Part shown: positions 20,283-31,458 of the stretch, piece after piece | Numbering within the stretch: the stretch's first letter is position 1 | Layout: each line of letters starts with the position of its first letter | Source: Zopfochytrium polystomum | Taxonomy: Eukaryota > Chytridiomycota > Chytridiomycetes > Chytridiales > Chytridiaceae | DNA: 64,000 bases | Direction: 5' to 3' | Assembly: GCA_025765615.1 (NCBI GenBank) | Contig: JAIVFJ010000029.1 | Coordinates: forward strand, 1 to 64,000 | Made by a program: the position numbers and the translations under genes | The notes under the pieces: generated by a model | What the model was told of the DNA's origin: nothing | Database searches by the model: none | The model's input: the letters and a program-made list of their open reading frames with translations, nothing else

Positions 20283-20960
20283 TGTCTTGGAAGAGTTGAA
20301 GGCACTAGGTGCAAGTTCTGTGCGGAGATTCCCGTCCGACGGTCCACAATGAGGCATGCGCGCGTGCGGGATAGTATGCGCACGCACACCCTGATCGCTC
20401 TTTCCTCTAATTTTGCTGCTCCTCTTTGCTTGTTGTGTCATCTCGCTTTCTCCCCTTGTTCCGTGTTTGCCTGGCGTTGTGCTGCCCTTTCCCCCCGAAA
20501 TCGTTCTCAGCAGCGGCCCCTGCTGCTGCAGCCACAACTCTTCTCCTGCTCGCTTTTTTCATTTCCCGCTCTGAAGTGCGCTTCTGATTGTCGTCAACGA
20601 TCGGATCGACGGCGCTCACGACCCTATTGGTAGGTACTGCGACCCATAATTCTTCATTTCTACCCTCAACCAATAAACGAATGACTGTGTTTCAGCTGCT
20701 GCCGACAATTCATTGAAAGACGATGCGCTTGGACGCGGACGGGACGGGATCCGCTGCCCGAATTTCTTGCGGTGCAGGCCTATCCCCTTCAATAATGTTT
20801 CATTCGTAGCGTGGGTTCAAGGAGGTTCAAGGAGGTTCAAGGAGGTTCAAGGAGGTCTCCGTCATCTGAGAAGGCGGGCCGAGCTGCAAAAAAAAAAAAT
20901 CATGTCCGGCCGCCAAACGGGCAGCTTTGCCACTGGCTGCACCAGCCCATGATCCGTTCT
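20283..20960. other. No gene seen
   Basis: ORFs here lack domains. The 3' end contains the 10-bp minisatellite and possible upstream sequence of the F-box gene. Confidence 0.4.
20812..20858. repeat. GGTTCAAGGA minisatellite
   Basis: A 10-bp unit repeated about 4.5 times, immediately upstream of the F-box gene. Confidence 0.9.
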
Positions 20961-20970
20961 GTGCTCCGGA

Positions 20971-22316
20971 AGGAACGACGTGCTCGACGCCATCCTCGAC
21001 CGCCTCCAGATACTCGACCTGCTCGCCGTCTCCCACGTGTGCTCGGCCCTGCGCCAGGTACGCCCCGCTCTTGTCTTGAGTCTGTCGCGCTCCTTCTCGA
21101 TCCCAAATCAACCATCGCCCGTCCTACGCACTCCCCACAGTCCGTGGACCACGACAACGGCCACCGCTGGCGCCTGGCCGTGTTCCGCCGCTACTACGCC
21201 GGCCGTACGTTCCGCGCCTCGCTGCCGGAACGCCAGTGGCTGGTCCCCGTCCCCGCGAACCAGTTTTCCTGCTCACGGTCTCCGAACACGCACGAATGGC
21301 TGCCGGCCGACATGTGCGGGCGTCCGGGTGGCTGCGAAACGTACAGGAAGACGATCGACGATCCGTACCTCCCGGCAGCGCAGGTCACGAGCTATGTCGT
21401 CCATGCCGCCGCGGCCGTCGGCAGTGGTGAGACGAGAGGTGATGCGATGCCTGCGGCCGGATCGCGTGTGAGGACGAGCCATCAGGTTGCGGCTCGTCTT
21501 TCTGGCTTAGGGTTCCCGTCCCACGCCACCAGAATGCTGACCCAACTGCCTCCACACGCAGGACTTTGGCAACACCGACATCGTGACGTTTTTCGACACG
21601 CCGGAGAACAAAATGACGCCCGAAAACACGCGACGCGGCGGCGGGACGTTCAAATCGTATCTAAGATACGGTCCGCGCCATCGACTCTTGGCTGCAGGTC
21701 GGAGTGGGTGGAAGGCGTTTGCAGTGGTTCTGTATGCGTGCATCGATCCCGAGGGGCGACTGGATACGCTGCTCCACCACAAGTGGCTCGCAAAGCTTGA
21801 CAAAGGCGACGAGGAATGGTTCGAAAGAGTCGCGCTGGCGGCTGGGGCAAAGGCCTGGGGCTGGCAGCCGACAGACGGAGTATTTCCGATGTGCAGAATT
21901 CACGGTTTCGACCGCGAGGCCCAGGTGCGACGAACATCGGAAGCTTTCGCGGTAACATCTCACACTCCTCCATTCCCCAGGTGGACTTTTTCTCGATCTT
22001 CCTCCCTGCCAACGTTGACCTTGCGCCGGGATTCTTGAGCATTGAGCGCCGTTACAACCGGCATCCAGACGACGGCGACCGGACGGAGCTCGGCTGGACT
22101 CCCTCCTTCGGAATCCTCACGGAGATGTCGGGCCTGAGGAAGACGCCTTCATATTTTGGATACGAGTGGTCCGCCGACACTTGGAACCACTTTTGGCGGC
22201 TGATGTTTCTTTGCAACGGCGGACGGACCGAGGTGGATTTCGAAAAGTTTACGGGGTCCCGGTGGGAGAGATTCGAGGTGACGGAGTATGCGCCTGGCCT
22301 GATCGGGTCCCCGTAG
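20971..22316 (+). CDS. F-box protein, four exons, start unresolved
   Basis: The first exon (to 21057) encodes an F-box-like helix pair: VLDAILDRLQILDLLAVSHV then CSALRQ. It joins across GTACGC...CCCACAG to 21141-21467 (end uncertain; donors near 21384, 21427 and 21468), then 21562-21924, then 21981-22316 (TAG). The last junction, GTGCGA...CCCCAG, gives a smooth DREAQ-VDFFSIF reading. F-box proteins bring substrates to SCF ubiquitin ligases through SKP1; the C-terminal part has no repeat class I recognise. No in-frame ATG is visible: a stop lies at 20950 and MSGRQTG... (20901) is in another frame. The start exon is therefore missing or a base is lost. A run of such genes is common in these fungi. 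Confidence 0.6.
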
Positions 22317-22635
22317 CTTGATGAAGCTCAACACTTTGGTGAAGCTCTACAGCTTGATGAAGAATCGCAATTGAAGGAATCCTCGCTCGCTCATGACCAG
22401 TTTTGAATCTCCTTCCCGCCATTCCCGCCCGTCTTACCGCATGTTCTCCTACACCTCGCGCCCTCGCTCGTCTGCGCCTGCCCAATTGAGCGCGCTTATT
22501 ACCTCAGCCACCCTCTAGTCCTGACACGAACTCCTCGGGCCCAAAACTGCCGCAGAGAGAAAGAGCGAGAGTGATAAAATGAAGTACAACACAAAAGCAA
22601 TAACGACCTCTTTCCCTCGTCCTCGCCCCCCGCCA
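22317..22635. other. Intergenic, no gene seen
   Basis: Convergent space between the F-box gene (+) and the UFD1-like gene (-). Three imperfect copies of GAAGCTC(A/T)AC-like words at about 22322-22360. Confidence 0.5.
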
Positions 22636-25400
22636 TCACCTCCTCGGCGCATTCGCAAACAACCACGCCGCCGCGTTCGCCTCCCCCGCGCACTCCGCCA
22701 ACGCCCTTACGCACCACTCCACCCTGAACCCGAGCCCGACCAAGTGCGGGGCGGCCTTGCGGCGGGTCGCGGAGGCTTCGTCGGCTACGCAGATGCTGTA
22801 GGACGGCGATTTGGGTTTGTAGAAGAAGGATTTCTTGAGGAGCGCGACGGTGTGGACGGCCGCGGTCGTTGGTTCGAGGGGGGTGGTTGTGAGGGATGGG
22901 TTGGTGGAGGTGGCACAGAACTGTGTTTGGAGGGGTTGGGGTGAATTAGAAGAAATGTTCAGCGGGGGTATGGACACAAAAAAAAAAAAAAAATAGATGG
23001 GGATCGAAAAAGTTCTCGAAGTATAACAACCAAGAGACAAAACAAAGCGCAACAACACACACCCACCCGCTCACACACAACACACAACACACAACACACA
23101 ACACACCTCATTTGAGCAGTGCTTCCTTCCACACCCGACCGTCAGCTGCGCGTGGTACGCGGCCGCGAGCTTCCCCTCGAGCTTCTGGTTGCCCGGGTCG
23201 TGGCGCGGCGACCAGAACGGCGAGTAGCACGCGCGGCAGAGACGCATGTCGTTGCGGTTCTGCTCGCTCTCGAACCCGCCGCACTCGGTGTTTGCGCAGA
23301 GCGGGGGAGTCGGCCGGTTTTGGCGGGCGAGCTCGTGCATCTTGGGTGGCCGATTCGGGAAGGAAGCCGATTCGGCAACGCAAGTACAGCGGTTAGGAAG
23401 TGCAACAGACGTGATTCTTGCAAGAGACGGGGAGGGGGGTCAGGGTGTCGGTTTTTACCTGCGCGTGAATTTTAATATCCTTCAGCTGCACGTTCATTCT
23501 GCACTTTACGCACTCGACCGTCCTGCTTCCGCAGTCGCTCTCGTGCTCGCTAAAGCCCTCGCCGAGCAAAATGTCCTTCGCCGACCGCGACCGGCCGCCC
23601 GCTCTCACCGCCAGGTGGCAGAACCGGCACGCGATGACGCGCTCGGGGCAGTCGCGCCGGCGGTGGGCGGGGAGCTGGGGCAGGGTGAAGGTCGCGCTAC
23701 AGTCGTCGCAGGGGAGCGAGGTGTGGAGGAGTTCTGCGTGTTTGGGTTGCTCAGAGAGGGTGCCGATCTGGACCGGTGGGGGAGAGCAGGGTTCACGCAA
23801 TTTTAGCAGGGAGAGGTCGAGCGCCCAACAAGAAAAAAAAAGGGGATTTGCTCACTTCGTTACCTTGTCGCAGTCGTCGCAATGCCAATGCAACGGCAGG
23901 TCCTCCTTCTTCGTGACGTGCGGCAGTCCCAGCCGCGACAGCGGTGGCACACTGCGTTGTTTAGCCGGCAAAGGCCTCGTGCATGACGGCGCCCTTCGCG
24001 GAGATGGGTGAGAGGCAGTTGCCGCACAGAACTTGGTCGGGGGCGAGATCGGGGTCGTGCGGGACGCTGGATGAAGGTGCGGGAGGCAACGGCGGCCCGG
24101 CTTTGGTGGAGGCCGCCGAGAGGGTGAATGTTGACTCTGTGGAGTAGCCGCGGACGCTGATGAATCTGCAAAGAGAGCTGTGAGTAGTCGGGAACGCATT
24201 TTGAGAACGCATCTTCTTTTTCCACTTACACGAATGGGGCGGGCGGGTCGTCGAGTTCGATGATGATTGAAGATTTGCCCTGGTCGACGTTCGCGTAGTC
24301 GTGGTCTTGCATCGTCGGTCGTTCGATGGATTTCGAAACAAAGAGGTCGCAATCTCCCGTCGCCGGACAATTCAATCTTGAACAACCTCTCGGCGCCAGG
24401 TTTGAACTTTCGCCACACAGTTTTTCGAAAGTCAAACTTCGTTTGGGGGCAACAATGCGCCGCCAGCTTACCTTGTACACAGTGTACTCCCCGGCCGCCA
24501 CAGACCCAGTAACCTGTCCAAACAATTCGCCGTCGCCCTTTGCCGCGACCGGTATCACCGCAGCCCCGTCCGGCTGCGGCTGCGCAAGAAACTTTCTCTT
24601 GACAGCCTCCGTCGCTACCTCGTCGTCCGGAACAACGTCCAAGGAGTAGTCGACGTCGACGCATATGCACGTGTGGCTCGGCTTCTGTAACGAGAAAGTG
24701 GTATTCGGACGGGGGTGCGCCCCTTTTCGACGGTGGCGAGACGGTGAGCGTGTCGCCGAGAGAGATGACGGCGCGGGGCTGGCGGATGTGGGACTCTAGC
24801 AACGATCTTTGATCGGGTTGAGGGGGGCGGGGGTACCGTCAGTCGGGCGGTTGACAGGAAAAACGAATATCAACAGCGATCTTACTATTCCTACCTCAGA
24901 TCCGGCAGCTCCAGGTACTCCGGCTCCATCGGCGCCATCCTGAGGTATTCGCACTTTGGCAGGGTCGATACCAAGCTGACGTTGACGACGGGCCTCGGCG
25001 TCGACCATCTCCTCGTCGTCGATCCGGATGTCCAGAGCCTCCCTGAGCTCGCTGCTCAAGACGATCGCGTCGTCAAAAGGGGCGGTGAACTCGCGCACCG
25101 AGCCGTAGGCCTTTCGCAAGTTGGCGGGGTTGGTGATGGCAAAGACCAACAGCGACGGCAGGGCGGTGCCGCCCGCGGCCGACGGCGCGCAGAGGATGCC
25201 GTCGAGCGCGGACTCGGAGAGGATAATGCGGTCGCCGCGGAGCTGTTGCGGCCGCTGCTGCTGCTGTTGCGGTGCGGCGGCGATCGCGCCTTGCTCGGCG
25301 GCATGGTGGTGGGCGGCGGCGTGTTGGTGCGGCCGGACACGCAACCCCTTGCTGCTCCACTCTTTCGTCGCTGGGGCGGTTGGCAGATGTGACAAACTCG
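22636..25400 (-). CDS. UFD1-domain / TRAF-type zinc-finger / UBA-like protein, with frame breaks
   Basis: Minus-strand exons: A about 25400-24895, B 24806-24472, D about 24389-24230, E 24165-23864, F 23767-23459, G 23340-23107, H 22920-22636. Exon A carries the UFD1 fold start (GDRIILSESALDGIL...NPANLRKAYGSVREF). B-D continue it (PEYLELPDL, CICVDVDYSLDVV, GDCDLFVSKS). E holds LCGNCLSPISAKGAV and HWHCDDCDK zinc ligands; F and G are TRAF-type Cys/His modules; H ends with a UBA-like segment (EWCVRALAECAGEANAAAWL). This order is seen in fungal UFD1-like proteins, relatives of the Cdc48 cofactor. Conserved motifs need about five single-base frame changes (near 24980, 24690, 24370, 23975 and 23940). 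It is either a recent pseudogene or an error-rich stretch of assembly. The start codon was not found. Confidence 0.7.
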
Positions 25401-25778
25401 CCAGAAGTTCTGAAATCTGGAAGAAAATGATTCCAAACGAAAGCAAATTCGTCAGAGCGCGATGAGCGAGCAGTTCCTCAATCCCCAATGAAGAAGCATT
25501 CCATCGATGACATAAAAAGCATTCATCGAGCTGTGGAGACCCACCAGCCCGAGGTGCATATGCCGTCGAAGTCGAATCTCTCCCGCCGCAACACCCCAGT
25601 AAACCTTTCCGAAATCCACCTCGGGGCCGTCCGTGGTTGCAAAGAAACCGATGAGTGCAGACGCAACTGGTCCCGCATTTGCTCACATAAATGAATTTGA
25701 AAAACACATGTCGCGTTGCCGGGCTACGGACACGAACATGTTCATCTTCATCGAATGGGAACGCGCCCTCCCGTAACA

Positions 25779-25925
25779 GTGAATCGGCTGTTAGGGGAGT
25801 TGTGTGTCTTTCCGAGGAGGCGACGGCTTTCCAACCGTACAAGTCCGGATGTATTTAGGGCCTCGAATCTGGTGGAGGGCTTTGCGGGCCGGTTGTCGGC
25901 TGGGGAAGGCGGGGTGGGACGTGGC
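25779..25925 (+). repeat. Dispersed repeat A, copy 1
   Basis: Nearly identical to 56569-56715 (CAGTGAATCGGCTGTTAGGG to about GGGGTGGGACG). A coupled block B lies 165 bp downstream. Confidence 0.9.
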
Positions 25926-26090
25926 CGTCACGGTTGTGAGGCTAAATCAAAAATTTTTTCTTTGCGCCGTCGATCTCGCTCGGGTTGGCCAAGATGAATA
26001 CTGAGACTGTGCGCTGGATACTAACCCAAATCGCCGTCGCTGCGCTGCGATGGCAGTGTTTTCTCAGTAGTACTGGTTGTAAGGTAGTAG

Positions 26091-26287
26091 GATCTGAAGG
26101 AGTAGAGCGTCGCGGCAGGGGAAAAGGTTGATGGGCAGCGGAGCATGGTCCATTGACAGACTGGTTCCCTGACTATTGGAACAAAGGCCCCGTAATAGCT
26201 CTGCCATGCGATGAGGCGCCTTGCAGTGCCGGGCGTCATGTGAAATGGACGCTAACATAATGAGGAAGGCGAGGGACAACATTTCGA
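26091..26287 (+). repeat. Dispersed repeat B, copy 1
   Basis: About 90% identical by eye to 60230-60427, same orientation as repeat A. Confidence 0.9.
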
Positions 26288-26853
26288 CCCAAAAGCGGGC
26301 GCAAAGACGGTGACATGAACGAGCCGCATTGAGAGCCCAGAGCGACTCATGACTAAAAAGGTCCAAAGAAGCAGCAGATCCAAAAAAAGTTCTGAGGGAA
26401 TGGAGGGAGTGTTGAGAAGAAACAATGCACTGGCCCCTTCTTTTGCCAATTTCCTTCACTTCTTCTTTTCTCCCTATTCTCCGAGGTCCTTTATAATCAG
26501 TTCTTGTTTACGCTCAGTGATCTTGGGAACTTCAGCGCGAGTAGTTCCACAACGCTTGTATGTGCTGACACGACTGGTTAACCTTTTGCAAATATTAAGA
26601 CCTCGCTATTACGATTTTCAAACGCTTTGGGCCATCGAAAGCGGCTCCGCCGAGCAGGCGGGTGCCGTTGTGTTGTCTGTTGAAGGAAGGATGCGGGTGG
26701 CAGAAGTAGCTGTGCCACCCACCAGTATGAATAGACAGGGCGCGAACGAAACAGAGCCTGGCTCAGACCCGAATCACATGGTGCTGGGTCCACGGTAGCG
26801 ATGGCCGTCGAGGCCGCTTGGGGTGAGTATTATCACGCTGAGGATGAAGGCGG
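26288..26853. other. No gene seen
   Basis: Short ORFs on both strands without domains. Confidence 0.4.
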
Positions 26854-27118
26854 TGTTGAGGATCGGGAGGAGCTGCACGCGCGGATGAGACGAAGATTCT
26901 CCCACATATATTGAGGAAGGATGACGAGAGAGGGACATTGGGGGACAGCGACGAGAAAGGAGGGCGCGATCACAAACCTGCACGCGCGGATGAGACGAAG
27001 ATTCTCCCACACCGCATGTGACATGGAAAATGGCATAAATAGAGAGGGAGGCATGATCAGACCAACTAAAGGGGGCAAGAAAGAGAAAAGGAGAGAAAAG
27101 AAGGTTTAAAAGTCAACA
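26854..27118 (+). mobile_element. Solo LTR, family S, copy 1
   Basis: 265 bp starting TGTTGAG and ending TCAACA (inverted 6-bp ends), flanked by a perfect 5-bp duplication GGCGG on both sides. Homologous to 33587-33847. Contains an internal direct repeat of about 35 bp (GCACGCGCGGATGAGACGAA start) and a TATA-like GGCATAAATAG. The sequence is unlike the 353-bp chromovirus LTR. Confidence 0.85.
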
Positions 27119-27132
27119 GGCGGCGATGATAG

Positions 27133-27483
27133 CGAGCGGGGGGGCAAGACGCTTACCGTCGTCTACCTCACGCAAGTCCCTTCAGCATCCGACAGGCCCA
27201 CCTACCAACCGCAGATGGCCACCACCTCGCCACCGCCGCCTCCAACCCAACCGAACCGCCCTACCAAGTCACATTCAACGACGAGCAAGCCCGATGCAAC
27301 AGCTGCTGCGTCTACTCGGTCATCTTCGCCGAGGTCCCACTAATGCTCCCCTGCCTCCTCAAGGACTGCTGCCCCCGACCACAGCAAGCGATCATCGTCG
27401 ACGCTGTTATCCGCTACAACGACGCGCCGCCTGCGGAACGTGACCCGCGTGGCGCTGTCGCGAAGATCAATATCAATCCCTGA
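27133..27483 (+). pseudogene. Cys-rich coding-like fragment of unknown function
   Basis: An open frame runs from just after the solo LTR to TGA 27481-27483. From about 27187 it reads like protein: PYQVTFNDEQARCNSCCVYS and LPCLLKDCCPRP, with seven Cys, then QQAIIVDAVIRYNDAP. There is no convincing start; the reading may begin at an acceptor (CCCTTCAG at 27178-27185). I recognise no family. The solo LTR sits directly 5' and may have cut off the upstream part. Confidence 0.35.
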
Positions 27484-27687
27484 CTGCCTTGAGGAAAGGC
27501 CCCTTCCCGACTTGCAGAACTTTCGCCCAGGATAAATGGTATCAAGGGCCGAGGGAGGAAAAGGGAATGCGAAGGTCGCTCGGAATGTTCCGCTGTAATC
27601 GTCGTCGCTTTGCAAGAACAAACCACGCTTTGTGGAAATACTGGCAGGATAAGAGAAAAAAAAGTAACATTTCAAAATCATATTTCT

Positions 27688-27758
27688 AGCAGCGGAACGT
27701 TTCGATCGTTCGACCTTTGGGTTATGAGCCCAACGTGCTTCCACTACACTACGCTGCT
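27688..27758 (-). tRNA. tRNA-Met (CAU)
   Basis: 71 nt without intron. The acceptor AGCAGCG pairs with CGCTGCT. Anticodon arm TTGGG-CTCATAA-CCCAA gives anticodon CAU. T-stem GAACG/CGTTC has a variant loop ATCGAAA. CCA is not encoded. Elongator versus initiator was not decided. Confidence 0.85.
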
Positions 27759-28600
27759 GCCAACTTCGAACAAAAATTTTTGTTAAAGTTAGGTTGAAAT
27801 GAATCACCCAAAATGAGATGAATCAGCGCAACGCAACCCCCGGAACCCTAACGTGAGCGAAAGTTCGGCAGATGTTTGAGATCATCCTGGAGACGAATCC
27901 AGAGGAAACCGATTCGCGAGAGCTTCCCGGCTAAATGCTGGAACAGAAATCGGGGCACTCAAAAAAAAACACCAGTTGTATTACTTCCTGTGAAGGACAA
28001 AGCTCAACATTTCCCCAAGTTAATTGGGACGCTGGACAAGAATACGAGAAATTTTATCTTGGGTTTGGGTTTGGAAAAGCGCCCCGGCCCGCACTGGATA
28101 AGGAACAAGAGTACAATCAGCTGAGTACGCGAGCCACCTTCAGTCGCACTGCCATGTTTCCGCGTCCATGGCAAACCTTACGCCAAAACTGCAAAGTATC
28201 AAGCAGGCTGTTCGATGGTGGCAACGCCTGACCAAGTACCTGTGGCTAGGGACTCCAGGACGCCAAGGTGCGATTTTCTCCATCGAAAAATGGCGGTCTG
28301 CCATTTCCTTTTTAAGCTCGCAGTCCCTGCACTTTTCAAGTCAAATATCCAATCAAGGTTTTGGTCGAAAATGCACAACCTTACCATTACGTTGCGGCGT
28401 GATCTCAAGAAGCTCATCGTCTTTCAACACGTCCGGCCTCCAACTTTGCTCCTACGCAGATGCGTCAGCTGCAGGGGTTCGGAGATACACTTGCAGGTGC
28501 GCGGCGTGGCACAGCACCATCTGTCAAAACACAGCTTCCCTGGCCGCACTGCAGCCGGCACCATGTCGATGGTGTACCCAAGTTGACTTTCAATTCCACC
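27759..28600. other. No supported gene; possible retroelement trace
   Basis: The plus frame 28168-28689 includes QAVRWWQRLTKYLWLGTPG and a CSYADASAAGV segment reminiscent of RNase H/DIRS-type TDASxxGxG motifs. That is too little to call a family. Confidence 0.2.
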
Positions 28601-28672
28601 GCTGTATTCGTATAGTGGTTAGTACGCCTCGTTGTGGCCGAGGAAACGGTGGTTCGATTCCACCATACAGCA
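28601..28672 (+). tRNA. tRNA-His (GUG)
   Basis: Acceptor GCTGTAT pairs with ATACAGC, discriminator A at 28672. Anticodon arm CCTCG-TTGTGGC-CGAGG gives GUG. The T-arm GGTGG-TTCGATT-CCACC is canonical. No intron. Confidence 0.92.
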
Positions 28673-29870
28673 ATCATGCACTAGATTAACTAGTGCCGAA
28701 TGACAAATAGGAGTTGGTCAAACTGCTGGCGCCGAGCAGTTCGTCAAAACAAAGGACAAGTGGCAGTGTGTACTGCACTGTGCCACCTTGCTTCACGGGT
28801 TTTATTGAGTCATGAGACGCGGCTAACGCGCGTCATTCACTAATTTATAGCCACCTTCATGGGCCGATGCCTCACTTCCGCCCACCATCGCTTCGAGTAT
28901 AACGAGTCGCCAGCCGCGGCCTCTACTTCAAACGGAACCCTATAACCTCTAACAAGCCGCCATTCAAGTACCGCATAATTTTCCCACAAAGACCGCTTCG
29001 TATAGTTCTCAGAGATGTCGCCGACTCTGAACCGCGCACTCTCCACCACTTGAGACTGTCCAGTGCTTCCTCTCGACCACGTCTTTGCAGCCGGTTTGTT
29101 GCGACTGTGATCAAATCAAGCCAGGGCCACTCCAGGTCCGCAGGGACTCCGCATCGGTCGCTGCCAGCACGGTCTTGCATCTCGGCAACTCCATAAATTG
29201 GCGGTTGGACGCCTTCCTGGTGATGAATTCTCCGATCACATTCAGGGTTAGGTCTCCACCAGCCGTACAATTCCTCCTTGAGCGTTTCCGTGTGGAACGT
29301 CGAGACTGGCGTCCTAGTGTCCACCATCAGGGTTTAGAGGGTTTCTTTTTGGGACCGCGGTGGGACGTGGCGAGAATCACTTATTAGTTATTCCTTCGTT
29401 ACTTTCTTGTCCTGCAAGGCTCAATGCATTCAAGAGCTCGCCAGAGCCACAAAGCCGTGTGGGAAGTGGCGCCGATGCCCGGCGGGTCGAAGCCGAGAAT
29501 ACTGCGGTGTGCCGATGACCCTTCCGCCGATGAGCTCAAGTGGTCGAGGGAAACCGTCAGAGATCCATCAGTAGAAGTCGGTCGTGCCTATTTTTCCATC
29601 AGAACTGGTCAGGCGTGGGAAAAGCCTTAGGACGTGCGGCAGGAACGAGAAAGCTAGGGATAAACCGCCAGGAAAGAGTTTGCGCAGCCCAGACGAGCGG
29701 CGGGGTTAGAAGCAGTAAGAGCTGTCGCCCGTGATGGGCGTCGTGCTCATCTCGCTCGGTCCGCATCGGCCTCAACGCTGTGCAGGACACCGCGACGGTA
29801 CCGTTGGTGCTCAAATTCAGCTCTTAACCCCAACCCATCTCCAACGCGCTGGATCTGCTGTGGCAGGCGC
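28673..29870. other. No gene supported
   Basis: A 134-codon minus ORF (29327-28923) and a 100-codon plus ORF (29085-29387) overlap on opposite strands. Neither shows a domain. Confidence 0.35.
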
Positions 29871-30319
29871 ACCAGCGGGGCCCACGACCCAAAACTCCAC
29901 CGCCTTCGCGTACAGGCCGTTCAAGCAGCCCGGCGTCATCGGGAACTGGCCAAACTGGGATCCGTACTGTCGCCCGCAGAACAGCATCGACAAGATCGAC
30001 CTGAACGCGGTTTCCGTGGTCAGCTACGCTTTCCGTGAGTTGAAAGTCGTCTCGTTCGTTCCCCACCACGATGCTTACTCTTCTTTTTTTTTTTTTTTTT
30101 CCCCTCCTTTCGTGTGGTTCCCCATTTTTAGCAGTGAACATTCTTGCGAACGGCACCTTCGCCAGCTTTGAGTCCTGGGCGGACTCCACGTGGGTCCCCA
30201 CGACGCTCAAGGGGGTGGCGGTTCGAACCGGTGCGGCCGCGCGGGTGCCGGAGGCGTGGCGGAGGGCGTCGTTTTGCCTGGACCACGGGGCCGGGGTGTT
30301 TCTGGCGAGCGGACGCTGA
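29871..30319 (+). pseudogene. GH18 chitinase-like N-terminal fragment
   Basis: Exon 29871-30034 and exon 30132-30319 join across GTGAGT...TTTTTAG in phase 1. The reading contains GVIGNWPNWDPYCRP, then KIDLNAVSVVSYAF, then NGTFASFESWAD. This follows the start of the GH18 barrel (YYPNW...KLTHINYAFA...W-D). The frame stops at TGA 30317-30319, well before the SxGG and DxxDxDxE motifs, so no active enzyme is encoded here. Chitinases remodel fungal walls or degrade external chitin. The upstream exon was not identified. Confidence 0.5.
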
Positions 30320-31458
30320 CGCGGGTGCTGCCGCGAGCGATTTGCTGCGGGGAGGTGGTTGGGGTTGGGGACGGGGTTGCAGTGGACGGGCGTTTGCGGC
30401 GGCGATGGCGGCGGCGGGGGCGATTGCGGATGAGGGGTGCGGCGGGGGCGGCGCGGCGAGGGCGGCGGGGAGGCCGGGGAGGGGATGCCTGTGGGGGGTG
30501 GTGCTGGTGTCTTCTGAGGCGGCGTTTCTGGCTTTCGCCGCGGCGGGACGGTGCGGGACCGGGGAGTCAGGGCCGCGGCGGCGGCGTTGGTGGGGCCGAG
30601 CGAGGCGGTGCTTGTCGCGCGGTGGGCTGAGGCTGTGCGGATGTTTGGGGAGTTGGTGGTGACGTTCGGACGGAGCGGTGGTGGCGGCCGTCGTATGGCG
30701 AGATGTGCGGGCAGCTGTGGGAGGTTGGCGCTGGGCGATGTTTGAGACGGGGACGGGGAGGTGGAGGATCAGTGGGAGCCAGAGCGTGGCGGCGGCGGCG
30801 GAGCGGGAGGAGGCTGCGCATAACTGGAAGAGGACGTCGGAAGTGTTCGTCGAGTTTATCATTGTCGGGATCCTTCGACTCGTTCGGTCGTTGCTGGGTT
30901 CAGTCTCGCCGCCGGTCGTAATCAACTCGAACACCGATCGCGCACGTAGCCAAGCGTCCAGGAGGAGCAAAGACGGGTGACTCTCCATTTATAAGGCTGG
31001 AGCCTTATCCACAACACAGATGTTGATGATTCGGACTGGGACAAGTGGGAAGGGTTCTTGACTCAACTCATTTCCGGCACAGAGGGAGAGGGCGAGTGGA
31101 ACGAAGACCTTGGACCCTGGCAGACGCACTTCTCTCAACCCCAACTTAATCCATTTCCTTTCGCGGTTTACTTTCTTGATAATTACACACCAAGTTCTTT
31201 TGCCTAATGGTAACTACAACAGCAATCAACAATTTTTCTTTCATTTTATCGTGCCGCTCCCAACATACGTTCAGCCCGACGCCGAACCGTTGCGGCGCCG
31301 ACCTTTCCTTCGCGGATTGGAACTGAAACACTTCGCGTTTATTCAAGAGGCTTTGGCAGAACAAAACAGGAGTTTGGGACATGAAAAAAATAAGGTGCTA
31401 GGAGGCGACGGCTTGCAAAAGCACATGAAGTGAATGTTCAAACTTATAAGTGAGCCAT
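30320..31458. other. No gene supported; GC-rich low-complexity then AT-richer
   Basis: 30320-30700 is G/C-skewed, giving long chance ORFs on both strands (Pro/Ala/Arg-rich on minus). Nothing domain-like was found up to 31458. Confidence 0.4.

Noticed and set aside
24650..24765. An intron ending TTACAG before the AAGCCGAGC segment in the UFD1-like gene
   Set aside because: Removing it would delete YHFLVTE, which fits the UFD1 fold; a frame break explains the data better.
28168..28689. DIRS-type reverse transcriptase
   Set aside because: Only a single ADASAAG-like motif and no RT core or tyrosine recombinase.
30128..30988. 286-codon minus ORF
   Set aside because: Pro/Ala/Arg-rich reading opposite the chitinase fragment, in GC-skewed sequence; no domain.
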